Origin: Burkholderia sp. Ac-20365
GTDB taxonomy: Bacteria; Pseudomonadota; Gammaproteobacteria; Burkholderiales; Burkholderiaceae
NCBI RefSeq assembly: GCF_017104715.1
Contig: NZ_JAAGPI010000010.1
Location: 186,001 to 250,000, forward strand
Length of the DNA: 64,000 nucleotides
Reading direction: 5' to 3'
This document shows, one piece after another, positions 15,679 through 25,784 of this stretch. The notes beneath the pieces were generated by a model that searched no databases, was not told where the DNA came from, and was given only the letters and a program-made list of their open reading frames with translations. The translations under genes were made by a program, and so were the position numbers. The number at the start of each line of letters is the position of its first letter. Within the stretch, counting starts at the first letter, position 1.

Positions 15679-17052
15679 TCAGTTGCGCAGCATGTAAGTC
15701 TCGTACTCGAGCTTGCTGAACTTGCGGTCGAGCAATTGCACGGCGGCGACGACGAGTATCAGCAGCGTCAGGGCAAAGCCATAGCCGTAGAAATCCGGCT
15801 GCATGTACAGCGTAATGCCTGTCAGGATACCGTTCAACAGCACGAATGCAATACACAGGCGCAGCACCGTGCGGCGCGCGTCCAGATAGAAGAACACATT
15901 CAGCAGGCCGAGCAGCAGCACCTGCAGGCTCGCCGCGATCACGTCGACGATCATCAGCGGCATGTACAGCGTCGAAATGCCAAGCGCATCGAGCACGAGC
16001 CGGCCGAACGCGAGAATCAGCAGCAGCACCACGGCCTGAATCTTCACGATCTCATACAGGCCAGCACGCACGCTGCCGACCATCATGTCGCGCATGTCGT
16101 TGATGTGCCGCAGCGTGGCGCCACTGCGCACGGCATCGTAGAAGCGGTCGTAGTATTCGACGAAGTCAGCTTCGATCCGCACGAGGAAGGTCGCCATGCC
16201 CGGCATCACGCACACGTACGCGATGAACACCGGGATATCGTAGATCACCGATGCATTCAGCGGCCCGATCACTTTCGCGCCCGTGCCCGGCGCGTACCAG
16301 AACATGAACTTGTCGAGCCACACGCCGAGGTTGAACAGGAAGCCGACCAGCGCGAGACTCGGATACGCAAAGCGTTTCTGGACCACCTCGAACGAGATGA
16401 AACGCGGGCTGCGATAGTTGCGATAGATGAGACCCGACAGGCCCGCGAGCAGCACGATATGCCCCGCAACGAAACCGCCGAGCAAACCCGAAAGACCATG
16501 CGTGTTGAGCATCAACGCGAATGCGACAGTGCATCCGTAGCCGATCGCGAACACAAATAGAATCTGCCGGTACTGCTTGACGCTCGACAGAAAGATCACC
16601 GCGATCCAGATATTGCTGACCACGACGAAGCCCGCCACCATCAGCAGCCGGTACATCAGCGGCTCGCCGCGAAAGCCGAGCGCGACGGCGATCACGCCGA
16701 GCATGCCCGAGGCCGCTGTCGAAATCAGCACGACGCCGTTGTAGTTCGACAGCACGAGATCGTCGCGCTTCTCGAAGATGCGATCCGAGATGAAACGCGT
16801 GAACGACAGTTGCAGCGGCCCGGTGAGTATCAGACTAGCCGCGATCAGATAGGTGACCGACACTTGGAACTGCACGATTGCGTACTTCGGTATGACGAAC
16901 GCGAGGCTCATCACGCCGATGATCAGAATGCCGAAAATCGACAGGATCAGCGGACCCGAACTGATCAAACCCGCATACGCGTACGCACGCGCGACGCCGA
17001 ACAGCGTCTGGCTCTTCAGGATCTTGCGAAGCTCGAAACCAATGCCAGCCAT
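15679..17052 (-). CDS. pelG: PelG, Pel polysaccharide inner-membrane transporter
   Basis: 457 residues from the ATG at 17052 (MAGIGFELRKILKSQTLFGVARAY), the conserved PelG N-terminus; the frame is open further upstream, within pelF, but not used. About 12 membrane segments in the MOP/MATE-like flippase fold. In Pseudomonas, PelD, PelE, PelF and PelG form the inner-membrane synthase and export complex, with PelG as the likely channel. The start overlaps the pelF stop by one base (TGATG), which implies translational coupling. It is followed after 9 bases by the stand-alone hydrolase. Confidence 0.95.
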   Translation of the reverse strand: MAGIGFELRKILKSQTLFGVARAYAYAGLISSGPLILSIFGILIIGVMSLAFVIPKYAIVQFQVSVTYLIAASLILTGPLQLSFTRFISDRIFEKRDDLVLSNYNGVVLISTAASGMLGVIAVALGFRGEPLMYRLLMVAGFVVVSNIWIAVIFLSSVKQYRQILFVFAIGYGCTVAFALMLNTHGLSGLLGGFVAGHIVLLAGLSGLIYRNYRSPRFISFEVVQKRFAYPSLALVGFLFNLGVWLDKFMFWYAPGTGAKVIGPLNASVIYDIPVFIAYVCVMPGMATFLVRIEADFVEYYDRFYDAVRSGATLRHINDMRDMMVGSVRAGLYEIVKIQAVVLLLILAFGRLVLDALGISTLYMPLMIVDVIAASLQVLLLGLLNVFFYLDARRTVLRLCIAFVLLNGILTGITLYMQPDFYGYGFALTLLILVVAAVQLLDRKFSKLEYETYMLRN

Positions 17053-18665
17053 CAGCGCACCTCTTCCGTCGTTGCCGCCCTGCCCGCGTGCATCGGACAA
17101 CCGCCGCCCTGTTTGCCTTCAGCGGCCTTGACGCGCGACGGCGCCGCAATCAGGCGCTCGTACAGCACGCGATACTGATCGATCATCATCGCCTTCGTAT
17201 AGAAACGCCGCACGCGTTGCAAACCGGCCCGCTGCGCCGCGAGCCAGCGCGGTTCGTCGCCGAGCAGATCGAGCACGGCCTGCGCGAACGCCGACGGGTT
17301 GGCGATCGGCACCACGCTGCCCGCCGCGCCCAGTGCGCGGTCTTCGTCGCCATAGCCTTCGATCAGCTGCCGGCACGAGCCGACGTCCGTCGTAATCGAC
17401 GGAATGCCTGCTGCGAAGCCTTCCAGCACGACGAGCGGCAAGGCTTCACTGATCGACGTCAGCGCGATCACATCGACCTTCGGCAGAATCTCGTCGATAC
17501 GCTGGAAGCCGAGGAACTTCACGTTCTTCGCAAGACCAAGGCTTTCCGCGAGCGCACGGCATTCCTGCGCGTAGGCGGGGTCTTCTTCCTCGGGCCCGAC
17601 GATCCAGCCTTCGATATCCGGCATTGCGCGCGATGCGATGAAGAGCGCGCGAATAAACGTCTTGATATCCTTGATCGGCACCACGCGGCCGATCAGCGCG
17701 ACCACGTTGCGCGGACGCACCGCGCGCTTCTCGACGAGCGGCGCGAGACCATCCACGTCCACGCCGTTCGGAATGTTGCGCGTGCGCGCGGCTTGCGCGC
17801 CGTCCGCGATCTGCCGCTGACGGTTCGCTTCATACAGCGCGACGATGTCATCGGCGGCGTCATACGCGAGCTTGCCGAGCGCCTCGAAGAAACGCACCCA
17901 CAGTTCGCGGAAATAGCTGATCTTCGAAATGTCGCGCTCGAACGCACCGCGGTTGTCGCGAATCCACTGGCTTTGCAGCAGGTCGATCTTGCGTTCTTTC
18001 GTGTAGATGCCGTGTTCGGACACGAGCAACGGCCGCCCCGTCCGGTAATGCAGCAGCGCACCCAGAAAGCCTGCATAACCCGTCGACACCGTGTGATACA
18101 CCTTCGCGGGCGGCAACTGCTCGGCCACGCGCGCAAGCTGCCACAGCGGCTTGTGCATGATGCGCACGGTCCAGAAGTAGTCGGTAAACGACGGGTCCGT
18201 ACAATAGCGGTGATACTGATCGACGATGAAATCCCACGCGGCGCGGCTGCTGAGGAACTGCTCCTCGCTAAGCGGCGCCTTGTCGCCGATCAGTTGCACC
18301 ATGTCGGCCATCATCGCGCCGGCATCCACGTTGCCGTTGTTGCGCCACGCGTCGTGCAGCGCCGCCGATTGCGCGAACGCCTGCGCATCGCCGGGAATCT
18401 CGCGCGCGGCGTTTTCGTCGGCGGCGCCCGCTTCGTACAGGTAGTGCGTTTCGAAATGCACGACGTTATCGGGCAGCGCATACGCGGCGCCCTTGTAATC
18501 CTCTTCGCGGCTGCCGATAAACGCAATCGCAAAACGGATCTCCGGATACGAGCGGAGCATTTCGTTGACCCAGCTCGACACGCCGCCGCGCACATACGGG
18601 AACGTGCCTTCGAGCAGCAGGCAGACATCGGCGTCCGCAGCGCGGCGCATCAGTGACGGTTTCAT
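17052..18665 (-). CDS. pelF: PelF, Pel glycosyltransferase (GT4)
   Basis: 537 residues from the ATG at 18665 (MKPSLMRRAADADVCLLLEG), overlapping the pelE stop by four bases (ATGA). The N-terminal PelF-specific domain has LEGTFPYVRGGVSSWVNEM; the C-terminal half is a GT-B fold with NIPNGVDVDGLAPL, IGRVVPIKDIKTFIRA and the retaining GT4 E-x7-E pair (Glu407 and Glu415 in SISEALPLVVLE). It uses UDP-sugar (UDP-GalNAc in Pseudomonas) to polymerise Pel on the cytoplasmic side of the PelDEG complex. The length is slightly above the Pseudomonas protein. No anomalies seen. Confidence 0.95.
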   Translation of the reverse strand: MKPSLMRRAADADVCLLLEGTFPYVRGGVSSWVNEMLRSYPEIRFAIAFIGSREEDYKGAAYALPDNVVHFETHYLYEAGAADENAAREIPGDAQAFAQSAALHDAWRNNGNVDAGAMMADMVQLIGDKAPLSEEQFLSSRAAWDFIVDQYHRYCTDPSFTDYFWTVRIMHKPLWQLARVAEQLPPAKVYHTVSTGYAGFLGALLHYRTGRPLLVSEHGIYTKERKIDLLQSQWIRDNRGAFERDISKISYFRELWVRFFEALGKLAYDAADDIVALYEANRQRQIADGAQAARTRNIPNGVDVDGLAPLVEKRAVRPRNVVALIGRVVPIKDIKTFIRALFIASRAMPDIEGWIVGPEEEDPAYAQECRALAESLGLAKNVKFLGFQRIDEILPKVDVIALTSISEALPLVVLEGFAAGIPSITTDVGSCRQLIEGYGDEDRALGAAGSVVPIANPSAFAQAVLDLLGDEPRWLAAQRAGLQRVRRFYTKAMMIDQYRVLYERLIAAPSRVKAAEGKQGGGCPMHAGRAATTEEVR

Positions 18666-19711
18666 GTTGACCAGTAACGCGCAACAGGTTTGAGCATCGG
18701 CAGCGTCGCGGCATTGCCGAGCGACGCGAGCAGTTCGGACACGCGCGCATAATCGCCGCGCAGATATTCGACTTCGGCAAGCCACGGCACGAGGCGCTCG
18801 CGCGGGAAGCCGAGCGATTGCGCGCGATCCATGTATTGCGCGGCTTCATTGGCGGCACCGTTGGTCAGCGCAAGACGGCCGCGGATCATCCACAGCGCGG
18901 CATCGCTGCCGTCGATGTCGAGCGCGGCGGCCGCATAGCGGTCGGCCTGTTCGAGCGTGTGTTTATAGACCACGCCCTGCACGAGGTTCTGATAGATCAG
19001 CTCGAAATACAGCTCGGCCAGTTGCCGGTTGATCGCGTGACGATCGCCTTCTGACTGCGCGTCCTCCAGCGTCTTCGCTGCATGAAAGATGCGCTGCATC
19101 ACGTCGTTTTCGGCCTGATCGAGTGTGCCGTAAGCAATCAGCCGCACGTCTTCGACGGGATCGGCGAGCAGGTCGCGCAGCAGCGTGCCCGTGGTGCGGG
19201 TCGGCATGCTCTGGATCGCAACGAGTGCCGACAGGCGATCCGCCGCCGCGACCTTCGTGTTAACCAGCCGCGCCTGCAAACGCGCGCCGCCGCCATGCGA
19301 GACACGCGACATCAGATACGTGACGAACTCGGGCGCAGGCACGTCGCCCATTTCATCTTCGGCATGCGATGCCGGAAAGCACGCGGCCCAGATGCAGCTC
19401 ACCAGCACGACGAGGCCGCCGAACAGCGGCACGAACGTGCACGCCAGTGCCAGCCACAGCAGGCTCAGCATGCGCGGCTCGCGATAACGCAGCGGCAGCA
19501 GCAGGCGGAACAGCAGCGCCTGCAGCACGCCGCACAGGATATCGAACGCGACGACGGGCAACAGCGGATCGTAGTCCACGGGCGTGTTCGCGAAGTACAC
19601 GATGCCCACGCCCTGCGCGCACGCCACCACGACGATGCCGAGCGCCGCGAGCACGGACAGCACGAAAGCGAGCGCGCCGCCTGAGGCGCTCTTTGCGGTG
19701 GACTTATCCAT
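18662..19711 (-). CDS. pelE: PelE, Pel inner-membrane scaffold with TPR domain
   Basis: 349 residues from the ATG at 19711 (MDKSTAKSASGGALAFVLS). Two to four hydrophobic stretches lie in the first 130 residues, followed by a cytoplasmic helical domain with tetratricopeptide-like repeats (AALWMIRGRLALTNGAANEAAQYM near residue 280). PelE links PelD and PelF in the synthase complex. The start overlaps the end of pelD by 8 bases and the end overlaps pelF by 4, so it is tightly coupled. Length matches Pseudomonas PelE. Sequence alone is poorly conserved; identification rests on domain plan and place in the operon. Confidence 0.92.
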   Translation of the reverse strand: MDKSTAKSASGGALAFVLSVLAALGIVVVACAQGVGIVYFANTPVDYDPLLPVVAFDILCGVLQALLFRLLLPLRYREPRMLSLLWLALACTFVPLFGGLVVLVSCIWAACFPASHAEDEMGDVPAPEFVTYLMSRVSHGGGARLQARLVNTKVAAADRLSALVAIQSMPTRTTGTLLRDLLADPVEDVRLIAYGTLDQAENDVMQRIFHAAKTLEDAQSEGDRHAINRQLAELYFELIYQNLVQGVVYKHTLEQADRYAAAALDIDGSDAALWMIRGRLALTNGAANEAAQYMDRAQSLGFPRERLVPWLAEVEYLRGDYARVSELLASLGNAATLPMLKPVARYWST

Positions 19712-21122
19712 CGATGCCACTACGCATGAGAAGGCGTTTGATCGCCGGGCCCGGTTCGTCGCTGCCCAGATGTAGCGTGTGCACGCCGATACGCGCGCCT
19801 TCGAGGTCGAGATTGAACTGCGAGCGCAGACTCGATTCGATCCGCGCGAGATAGCCGTCGACGCCCGTTGCATCCGTCGCGGGCATCAGGTTCAGCAGCA
19901 CCGACTGCCCGGCTGACTTGACCGGCCACATCAGGTCGAGCGACCGGCGGCGACGCATCACATGTTCGAAGAACGAGTCGCCCGCATCGTCGTGCGGAAA
20001 CACCAGCGCGACCAGCGAAGACGTGATGCCTGCCGAGCGCTCCAGCCGCGTCAGACGGCTCACGTCGAGCGCGAATTCGTACGGGCAATCGGGCACGGCG
20101 TGCAGGATGTCGCGCACCTGCTGCGAGTGCTCGACGCCATCCGCGTAATAGCCGAGCAGCACCAGCAGCAACTGCAGATTGTCGAAGTTCAGCGACAGGA
20201 ACGGCATGCGGCGGATCGCCAGCATCGCGAGCATGCGGCCGTCGGCGGAAATCAGCGGCGCACACACGAGCAGATGCGTGTTCGTGACGGGCCGCTCTTC
20301 GCTCTTCAGATGCGCAACGGCACGCGTTTCGAGCGCGCGCTGCACGAGTTCGTCGCGCGGATCGAAGTCGAACGTATCGCCGATATGCGCAAGCGCGTCC
20401 CGACCGACCTTGCCGTCCCGCACGGGATACAGCGCGGCCACTTCGATCTGGCACGCCTGCGCCACGAACTCCAGCAGCTCGCGCGCGCCGGGCATGTCGT
20501 CGGAATGATGCGGCTTCGTGTCGAGACCGTGCGCGACGGAAATGCGGCGCAGTTCCGTGATCGAGTCGCGCAAGGTGGTCGGTTTCGTCAGCAGATCCTT
20601 TTCGAGCCGCTCGTGCGACAGGCGCATCAGATAGTGGCTGTTGGTGATCGCGACGAGCCGGTCGTTCAGGTAATCGTTGATGGCATTCGCGCGCTGCGCG
20701 CGGCTGCCCCACGTATCGCCGAAGTGGCCCGCAATCACGGTCTGCAGCACGCCGCCCGTGAAGTACACCACCGGCCATGCAACCGTGCTGCCCGGCGTGA
20801 GCATCCGGGTCATCACTTCGTAGGCGCCGATCAGCATCGCGCAGCCGAGCAGGCCCAGCAGCGTGCCGTAGCGCAGCGCGACGATCAGCGGCGCGAACCA
20901 CAGCCACGGGAATCCCGCGTGCAGCATGAACGGATCGTTGCGATCGAGCGCGTACGAGGCCGCGAAGACCACGCCGATGAACACGACCGTCTCCGCGATG
21001 GAAAACGGCCGCGACACCGCGGGCGCGACGAGGCGCCGCCACGCGCTCAGGTTGCCGAACGGGTTCGATTGGCGCGGCTTGGCCGCGGCACTGGCGGCGC
21101 TTTGCGCGGTGACGGTATTCAC
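19704..21122 (-). CDS. pelD: PelD, c-di-GMP receptor of the Pel complex
   Basis: 472 residues. Four membrane segments (about 45-135) are followed by a GAF domain (about 200-335) and a degenerate GGDEF domain. The c-di-GMP inhibitory-site motif RxxD is present as Arg393-Ser-Leu-Asp396 in RRRRSLDLMW, while the catalytic GGDEF signature is missing, as in Pseudomonas PelD, so it should bind but not make c-di-GMP. Binding activates polymer synthesis by PelF. The ATG at 21122 begins MNTVTAQSAA. It lies 88 bases after pelC, the largest gap in the operon. Confidence 0.95.
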   Translation of the reverse strand: MNTVTAQSAASAAAKPRQSNPFGNLSAWRRLVAPAVSRPFSIAETVVFIGVVFAASYALDRNDPFMLHAGFPWLWFAPLIVALRYGTLLGLLGCAMLIGAYEVMTRMLTPGSTVAWPVVYFTGGVLQTVIAGHFGDTWGSRAQRANAINDYLNDRLVAITNSHYLMRLSHERLEKDLLTKPTTLRDSITELRRISVAHGLDTKPHHSDDMPGARELLEFVAQACQIEVAALYPVRDGKVGRDALAHIGDTFDFDPRDELVQRALETRAVAHLKSEERPVTNTHLLVCAPLISADGRMLAMLAIRRMPFLSLNFDNLQLLLVLLGYYADGVEHSQQVRDILHAVPDCPYEFALDVSRLTRLERSAGITSSLVALVFPHDDAGDSFFEHVMRRRRSLDLMWPVKSAGQSVLLNLMPATDATGVDGYLARIESSLRSQFNLDLEGARIGVHTLHLGSDEPGPAIKRLLMRSGIDG

Positions 21123-21210
21123 AGCCGACTCCTCATCACGTGTCGAGTTGCTCTCGTATTACGGATTGCCGCGCGCCTGCCGCACATCTCACGGCAGACA
21201 CGCGACGCCA

Positions 21211-21762
21211 TCAGCCGCGCGTGCGCAGCGGCGACAGCAGGCTGCCGATCAGCGACGATGCGACGCTCGACAGGCTCGAGCGCGTCCAGCCGCTCTTCGA
21301 ACCCGTTGCGCTCCACACCACCTGGCCCGACGCCACGTCGATCAGTTCGAACGTCACGCCCGCAACCGGCTCGCCGTCCACGCCGACCTTGTAGCGCCAC
21401 TCTTCCACTGCGCCCGTCAGCACGTACTTCACGCGCTGCTCACGCGCCCATGCGAGCTTCTTCTCGCCGATGTCGCGCTGCGCGGTGTCGAACATCGCAT
21501 TCGCCGATGCATCGACGGGCGCGAGGCGCACGTCGGCAAAACCGTTCTGGCGCAATGCATTCGCGGCGATCGCGGCGGCGCTGCTGCCCGCTGCCGGCGT
21601 CTCCGTAAAGTTCGCCATCGTCACGACGGCGACGGAATCCTTCGATTCGAGCGACGGCGAACCCGCCTGGCGAATCGAACCGCATGCGCCCAGCACCAGC
21701 GCCGAAGCGGCTGCTGCCGCCACCCACTTGATCAAACGTGACCAGCCGTTGATGTTGCTCAT
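21211..21762 (-). CDS. pelC: PelC, outer-membrane lipoprotein of the Pel exporter
   Basis: 183 residues from the ATG at 21762 with TGAGGAG upstream; the frame open to 22011 overlaps pelB and is not used. A lipoprotein signal ends in the lipobox LGAC at Cys27. The mature domain resembles the anticodon-binding-like fold of PelC, whose ring of twelve subunits sits in the periplasmic face of the outer membrane and guides the cationic polymer to PelB. The conserved core is KDSVAVVTMANFTETP and EKKLAWAREQRVKYVLTGAVEEWRYK. Length is typical. Confidence 0.93.
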   Translation of the reverse strand: MSNINGWSRLIKWVAAAAASALVLGACGSIRQAGSPSLESKDSVAVVTMANFTETPAAGSSAAAIAANALRQNGFADVRLAPVDASANAMFDTAQRDIGEKKLAWAREQRVKYVLTGAVEEWRYKVGVDGEPVAGVTFELIDVASGQVVWSATGSKSGWTRSSLSSVASSLIGSLLSPLRTRG

Positions 21763-21821
21763 CGAACCACTCCTCAGAAATGTCGTTATCGCCCGGATGT
21801 ATCGAGTCAGTAAAAACGCAA

Positions 21822-24800
21822 TCAGTAGAACCATTTGTAACGCGCGCCCACCAGCGTGACGGGCGTGCCGATCTTCGACACGCGCTGATGCTGCAGGAAC
21901 ACCGCGAGGTGATCGCCGCCCAGCACCGTGCCCGCAATGCCGAGGCTCACGTCCGGCCCCCAGCCCTGAATCGAGTCGTGCACGATGCCGACGTCGAAGA
22001 ACGGACGCCATGCATGCGTGTACTGCTGCTCCAGATCGTTGCCGAAGCCGAAGAAGAACCCGTACTGCGTGTACGTGTCCGGCATGAAGTCCTGCGCGGT
22101 TGCGGGCTGAAGCGCCGTCGGCAGCAGATTCGTCATCAGTGCGTCCGGCTGGCCGCTTGCGCCGTAGCCACCGTGCGTAATCAGCGCACGCAATGTGTAA
22201 TCCGGGTAAGTCGTGCGGATGCGATAGGTCACTTCCGCCGTCGACAGCACGCCGCTGCCGATGTAGTTGCGTGCCTGGCTATAAAAGCGGTCCGCTTCGA
22301 CACTGCCCGTCAGCGTGATGCGTTCGGACACCCGGTACGTCAGGTCGCCGATCACGTTGTCCTTCATGCCGCCGATCAGCAGCGCCTGGTTTTCGTCCGC
22401 GACCTGATTGCGGCCCGCGCGCACGCCGAGCGTGAGCGCCGAGTTGCGCCCTACTTCGGCGGCGAGATCGAGCGTATAGAACGCGTTCGCACCGTCGCGA
22501 CGGCCGCCCGTGATCATGAACGACGTATCGCGCGTCCGGCGCTCGCCGTAGATGTTCAGCCAGCGGTCGACGGACGGCACGTTGACCAGCTGCGTGATAT
22601 CCGTCGAATGCTGGAAGTGCTGCACGTAGGTCGCGCCGACGAGATACCGCTCGGCGACCTTGCGGCTCGCGTCGAGCGTGGTCTCGACGTAATCGAGCGG
22701 ATGTTCGATATGGTTGACGACATCGAGATCGACCGATTGCGGCCAGTCGAGCGTCGTTTCCGTCACGCGCGTGTGCAGATCCGTATCTTCCGGCGCGCCA
22801 TCGAGCGCGTTGAACGCGAGCTGCTGCGCGCGGTCGGGCCGGTCGACGGCGATCGTCGCATCGATACGGTCGTTGACGGGCAGGCGCGAGCGCTCCACCG
22901 CGAGCAGACGCTCCATCTCGGGGATGTCGTTTTCGGCGAGCGCGATGGTCAGCTGCGCATCGGCGGGACGCGACAGGCGCTCCGCGTACTGCTGCGCGAG
23001 CCAGCGCTTCGCGAGCGGATTGCTTTCCTTCGACAGCGCCCACGCAACGGCCACTTCCTTCGCCACTGCGCCGCGCACGCGCGCGTTCTCCGGCAAGCCG
23101 GCGCCATCGAGCGGCGCGCCGCCCGGCAGTCCCTTCGCCGTGCCGATCATCGTACGGCGCGCGATGGCGTTGTCCGCCGTTGCGGGCCGCGCCGACATCA
23201 GGCTGTCGAGCAGCGCAGCGGACTCGTCGCCCGTTGCGTATTCAGCCGACAGCGTCACGCGACGGCCGCGCAAGTCTTCGAGCGTCTCGGCGTCCTGCGC
23301 GGTGCGGCCGCGCATCGCCGCGCGCTGCGCGCCGTGCAGCTTGACGAGCTTCGCTTCGTCCTGCTGCATCTGCAGCCATACCTTCTTGCGGATCGACCAT
23401 GCGAGGCCGTCGTGGCCCGCCTGCTCCTGCGCGTCGGCATACGTGAGCAGCCACAGCGGATCGCGCGACATCATGGCCGACTGGCGGCGCAGATATTCGA
23501 GCGCGGCGACAGGCCGGTTCAGGCGCATTTCAGCGGCGGCATACGGCTCCCACAACGCCGAGCTTTGATCGGCGCTGCCGCGCCAGCGCTTGAGCGCTTC
23601 GCGCAGATCGCCGTCGCTGCCATAGTCGACGAGCGTCCACAGATACGCTGCGCGCAGATCGGAACTCGCGCCCGGCAGATCGACGGCGCGCTTCAGATCG
23701 GCGAGCGCCTTCTGCGGTTCGTTGATGAGGCGATAGTATTCGGCGCGCACGCCGAGCAGCGCGGGCGATGCTTCCGCTGCCTTCAGTTCTTCGGGCGTCA
23801 GGCTCGCGAGCAGGAACGTGATGCGATCCATCGCCTGCGCGTCGGTGTAGTAGAAGATCGCGTCCTGCAACGCGCGCACCGTGTGATCGCGGCGATAGCG
23901 CAATTCGGCGACACGGCCCGCATCGATCGGATACGGGTCGTAGAAGTACGTCATGTCGCCGAGATCTTCCGGCGTCGCCACGCCGCTTGCGATCAGATGG
24001 CGATACGCCTCGTTCGCGTCGTCGTCCTGTTGCAGCAGGCGCGCGAGTTCCGCGTAGTTGCGCCAGAAGTCTTCGTCGGTGTCTTTCGCGCCCGCGCGCG
24101 CCGTTTTCAGCGCAGCCAGCGAGCCGCGATAGTCGCCCTGCCGGTACAGCACGCTGGCCGTACGCAGCGCCGCGTTCGCATCGTTCGGATGACGCGCCTG
24201 CACCGCGCGATACGTCGCGAGCGCCTGATCGTCGTGACCGGCGCGCTCGGCGAGCTGGCCGATACGTTGATCGAGCGCGTCGGCGTTCGTCGCGCGCGGC
24301 ATCGAACGCAGGAATGCGAGACCATCGTCGGGACGGCCGAGACGCTCGTACGTCGCCGTCACGTTGTCGATCAGCTTCAGGTCGTTCGGCGCGGCGCGCG
24401 ATTCATGCACGAGCGCCGTCAGATACGCTTCGTCGTCGTCGAGCATCGGCGCGATGCGCAGCACGTTCTGCCAGCCGACCTGATCGTTCGACAGTTGTGC
24501 GTAGTCGAGCCACGACTTCAATGCCAGCGACGGATCGCGATTCCATTCGGCGACCTGCGCAAGACGCTTGACCCATTCGACCGAACGCGGATCGCGCTGC
24601 ACCTGCTGCGCGGCGACTTTCTGCGCGCTGGCCAGATCGCCCGATTCGACAAAGGCCTGAAACACGACATTCGCGACGTTCGGGTCCGAGCGGATCGCTG
24701 AAGCACTTGGCGCGGCGAGATCGCTGGCCGCTTGCGGTGCTTGCGGTGCCGCTGCTGCCACGCGAATCACGCGCACGCTGCCCTCTTGCTGCGCCGCTGC

Positions 24801-25784
24801 CGCGCGCATCGCTGCACGCAAACTGACGAGTGCATCGCGACGGCGATATGCAACGGGACCGTCCATATAGGCATAGCCCGCTTGCGCCACTGCGCGCACA
24901 TGCTCGCCGAGCGGCGACGTCGGTTCCGCCAGCGCGTACTTCGCGAGCAGCTTCGCGTAATGGTCGACCGCATCCGGACGGTTCGCCGCACGCGCGAGAT
25001 TCAGCATCACGATAAGCGTCGCGGGGTCGTCGGCGAGCTTGCCGAGATGCGCGTCGGCGGCCGTGAGCGCGTCGTCGAGCAGATTGCCCGATTGCAGCGT
25101 GCGCACGCCCGCAACGAAGCAGCGGCGCTGTTCATCGCGTGTCTGTGCAACGGCTTCCTGACGGAACCATGCGTCGGCAGCGGCGTGATAATCGCCGACC
25201 TGCAACGCGTAACGCGTGATCTGCGTGTCCCACTTCGCGCGCTGGTCGGGATCGTTAGCCGACAGCCGCGCATACAGATGCGCGGCCAGATCCGGCATGC
25301 CGACAGCCGCCGAACGCTGCGCGAGCCATTCGAGATCCTTCGGCGCCCACGGCAGCTTCGACGCCTGTGTCAGGCGCGCGCGCAAGACTTCGAGCGCGGG
25401 CGCACGGCGCGGATCTTCTTCGGGAATCGCGAAGGTGCGCTGCTCCGTCACCGCGAGATGCAGCATCATCGCGCTCTTGAGCATGTCGTCCGTGCCGAGC
25501 GCTTCCATGCGCGTGGCAATGCGTTCGGCGTCGTCGGTGCGTCCCAGATACAGATACTGCGCGCCTAGCAGCGAGAGGAACTCCTCGTTGTCGGGCCGCA
25601 CCTTCGACCACGCTTCCAGATACGCGACGCTCAGCTCGCTCGGCTTGCCGACCGAGGCGACGCGCTCGCGCAAGCCGCCGCGCGGCGACACGCCGTACAT
25701 GGTCGTGACCACCACGCCCGCGAGCGTGTAGACAAGCCACGTCGGAACGATACGGGGACGTTTGTCGTTCGTTTTATCGTTCAC
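21822..25784 (-). CDS. pelB: PelB, Pel outer-membrane porin with TPR repeats
   Basis: 1320 residues, somewhat longer than the Pseudomonas protein of about 1190. An N-terminal membrane helix (IVPTWLVYTLAGVVVTTMYG) is followed by a very long periplasmic region of tetratricopeptide-like helices (roughly 60-930) that in Pseudomonas binds PelA, and a C-terminal beta-barrel (about 1000-1320) ending in Tyr, typical of outer-membrane proteins (last residues GARYKWFY). The likely start is a GTG at 25784 (VNDKTNDKRPRIVP), overlapping pelA by 11 bases; the track-length frame to 25892 lies inside pelA. The gene contains large antisense frames, which are artefacts of GC-rich codon use. Confidence 0.94.
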   Translation of the reverse strand: MNDKTNDKRPRIVPTWLVYTLAGVVVTTMYGVSPRGGLRERVASVGKPSELSVAYLEAWSKVRPDNEEFLSLLGAQYLYLGRTDDAERIATRMEALGTDDMLKSAMMLHLAVTEQRTFAIPEEDPRRAPALEVLRARLTQASKLPWAPKDLEWLAQRSAAVGMPDLAAHLYARLSANDPDQRAKWDTQITRYALQVGDYHAAADAWFRQEAVAQTRDEQRRCFVAGVRTLQSGNLLDDALTAADAHLGKLADDPATLIVMLNLARAANRPDAVDHYAKLLAKYALAEPTSPLGEHVRAVAQAGYAYMDGPVAYRRRDALVSLRAAMRAAAAQQEGSVRVIRVAAAAPQAPQAASDLAAPSASAIRSDPNVANVVFQAFVESGDLASAQKVAAQQVQRDPRSVEWVKRLAQVAEWNRDPSLALKSWLDYAQLSNDQVGWQNVLRIAPMLDDDEAYLTALVHESRAAPNDLKLIDNVTATYERLGRPDDGLAFLRSMPRATNADALDQRIGQLAERAGHDDQALATYRAVQARHPNDANAALRTASVLYRQGDYRGSLAALKTARAGAKDTDEDFWRNYAELARLLQQDDDANEAYRHLIASGVATPEDLGDMTYFYDPYPIDAGRVAELRYRRDHTVRALQDAIFYYTDAQAMDRITFLLASLTPEELKAAEASPALLGVRAEYYRLINEPQKALADLKRAVDLPGASSDLRAAYLWTLVDYGSDGDLREALKRWRGSADQSSALWEPYAAAEMRLNRPVAALEYLRRQSAMMSRDPLWLLTYADAQEQAGHDGLAWSIRKKVWLQMQQDEAKLVKLHGAQRAAMRGRTAQDAETLEDLRGRRVTLSAEYATGDESAALLDSLMSARPATADNAIARRTMIGTAKGLPGGAPLDGAGLPENARVRGAVAKEVAVAWALSKESNPLAKRWLAQQYAERLSRPADAQLTIALAENDIPEMERLLAVERSRLPVNDRIDATIAVDRPDRAQQLAFNALDGAPEDTDLHTRVTETTLDWPQSVDLDVVNHIEHPLDYVETTLDASRKVAERYLVGATYVQHFQHSTDITQLVNVPSVDRWLNIYGERRTRDTSFMITGGRRDGANAFYTLDLAAEVGRNSALTLGVRAGRNQVADENQALLIGGMKDNVIGDLTYRVSERITLTGSVEADRFYSQARNYIGSGVLSTAEVTYRIRTTYPDYTLRALITHGGYGASGQPDALMTNLLPTALQPATAQDFMPDTYTQYGFFFGFGNDLEQQYTHAWRPFFDVGIVHDSIQGWGPDVSLGIAGTVLGGDHLAVFLQHQRVSKIGTPVTLVGARYKWFY

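Noticed and set aside
21780..24701. 973-residue frame antisense to pelB
   Set aside because: Arg/Ala/Val-rich shadow of pelB without recognisable domains.
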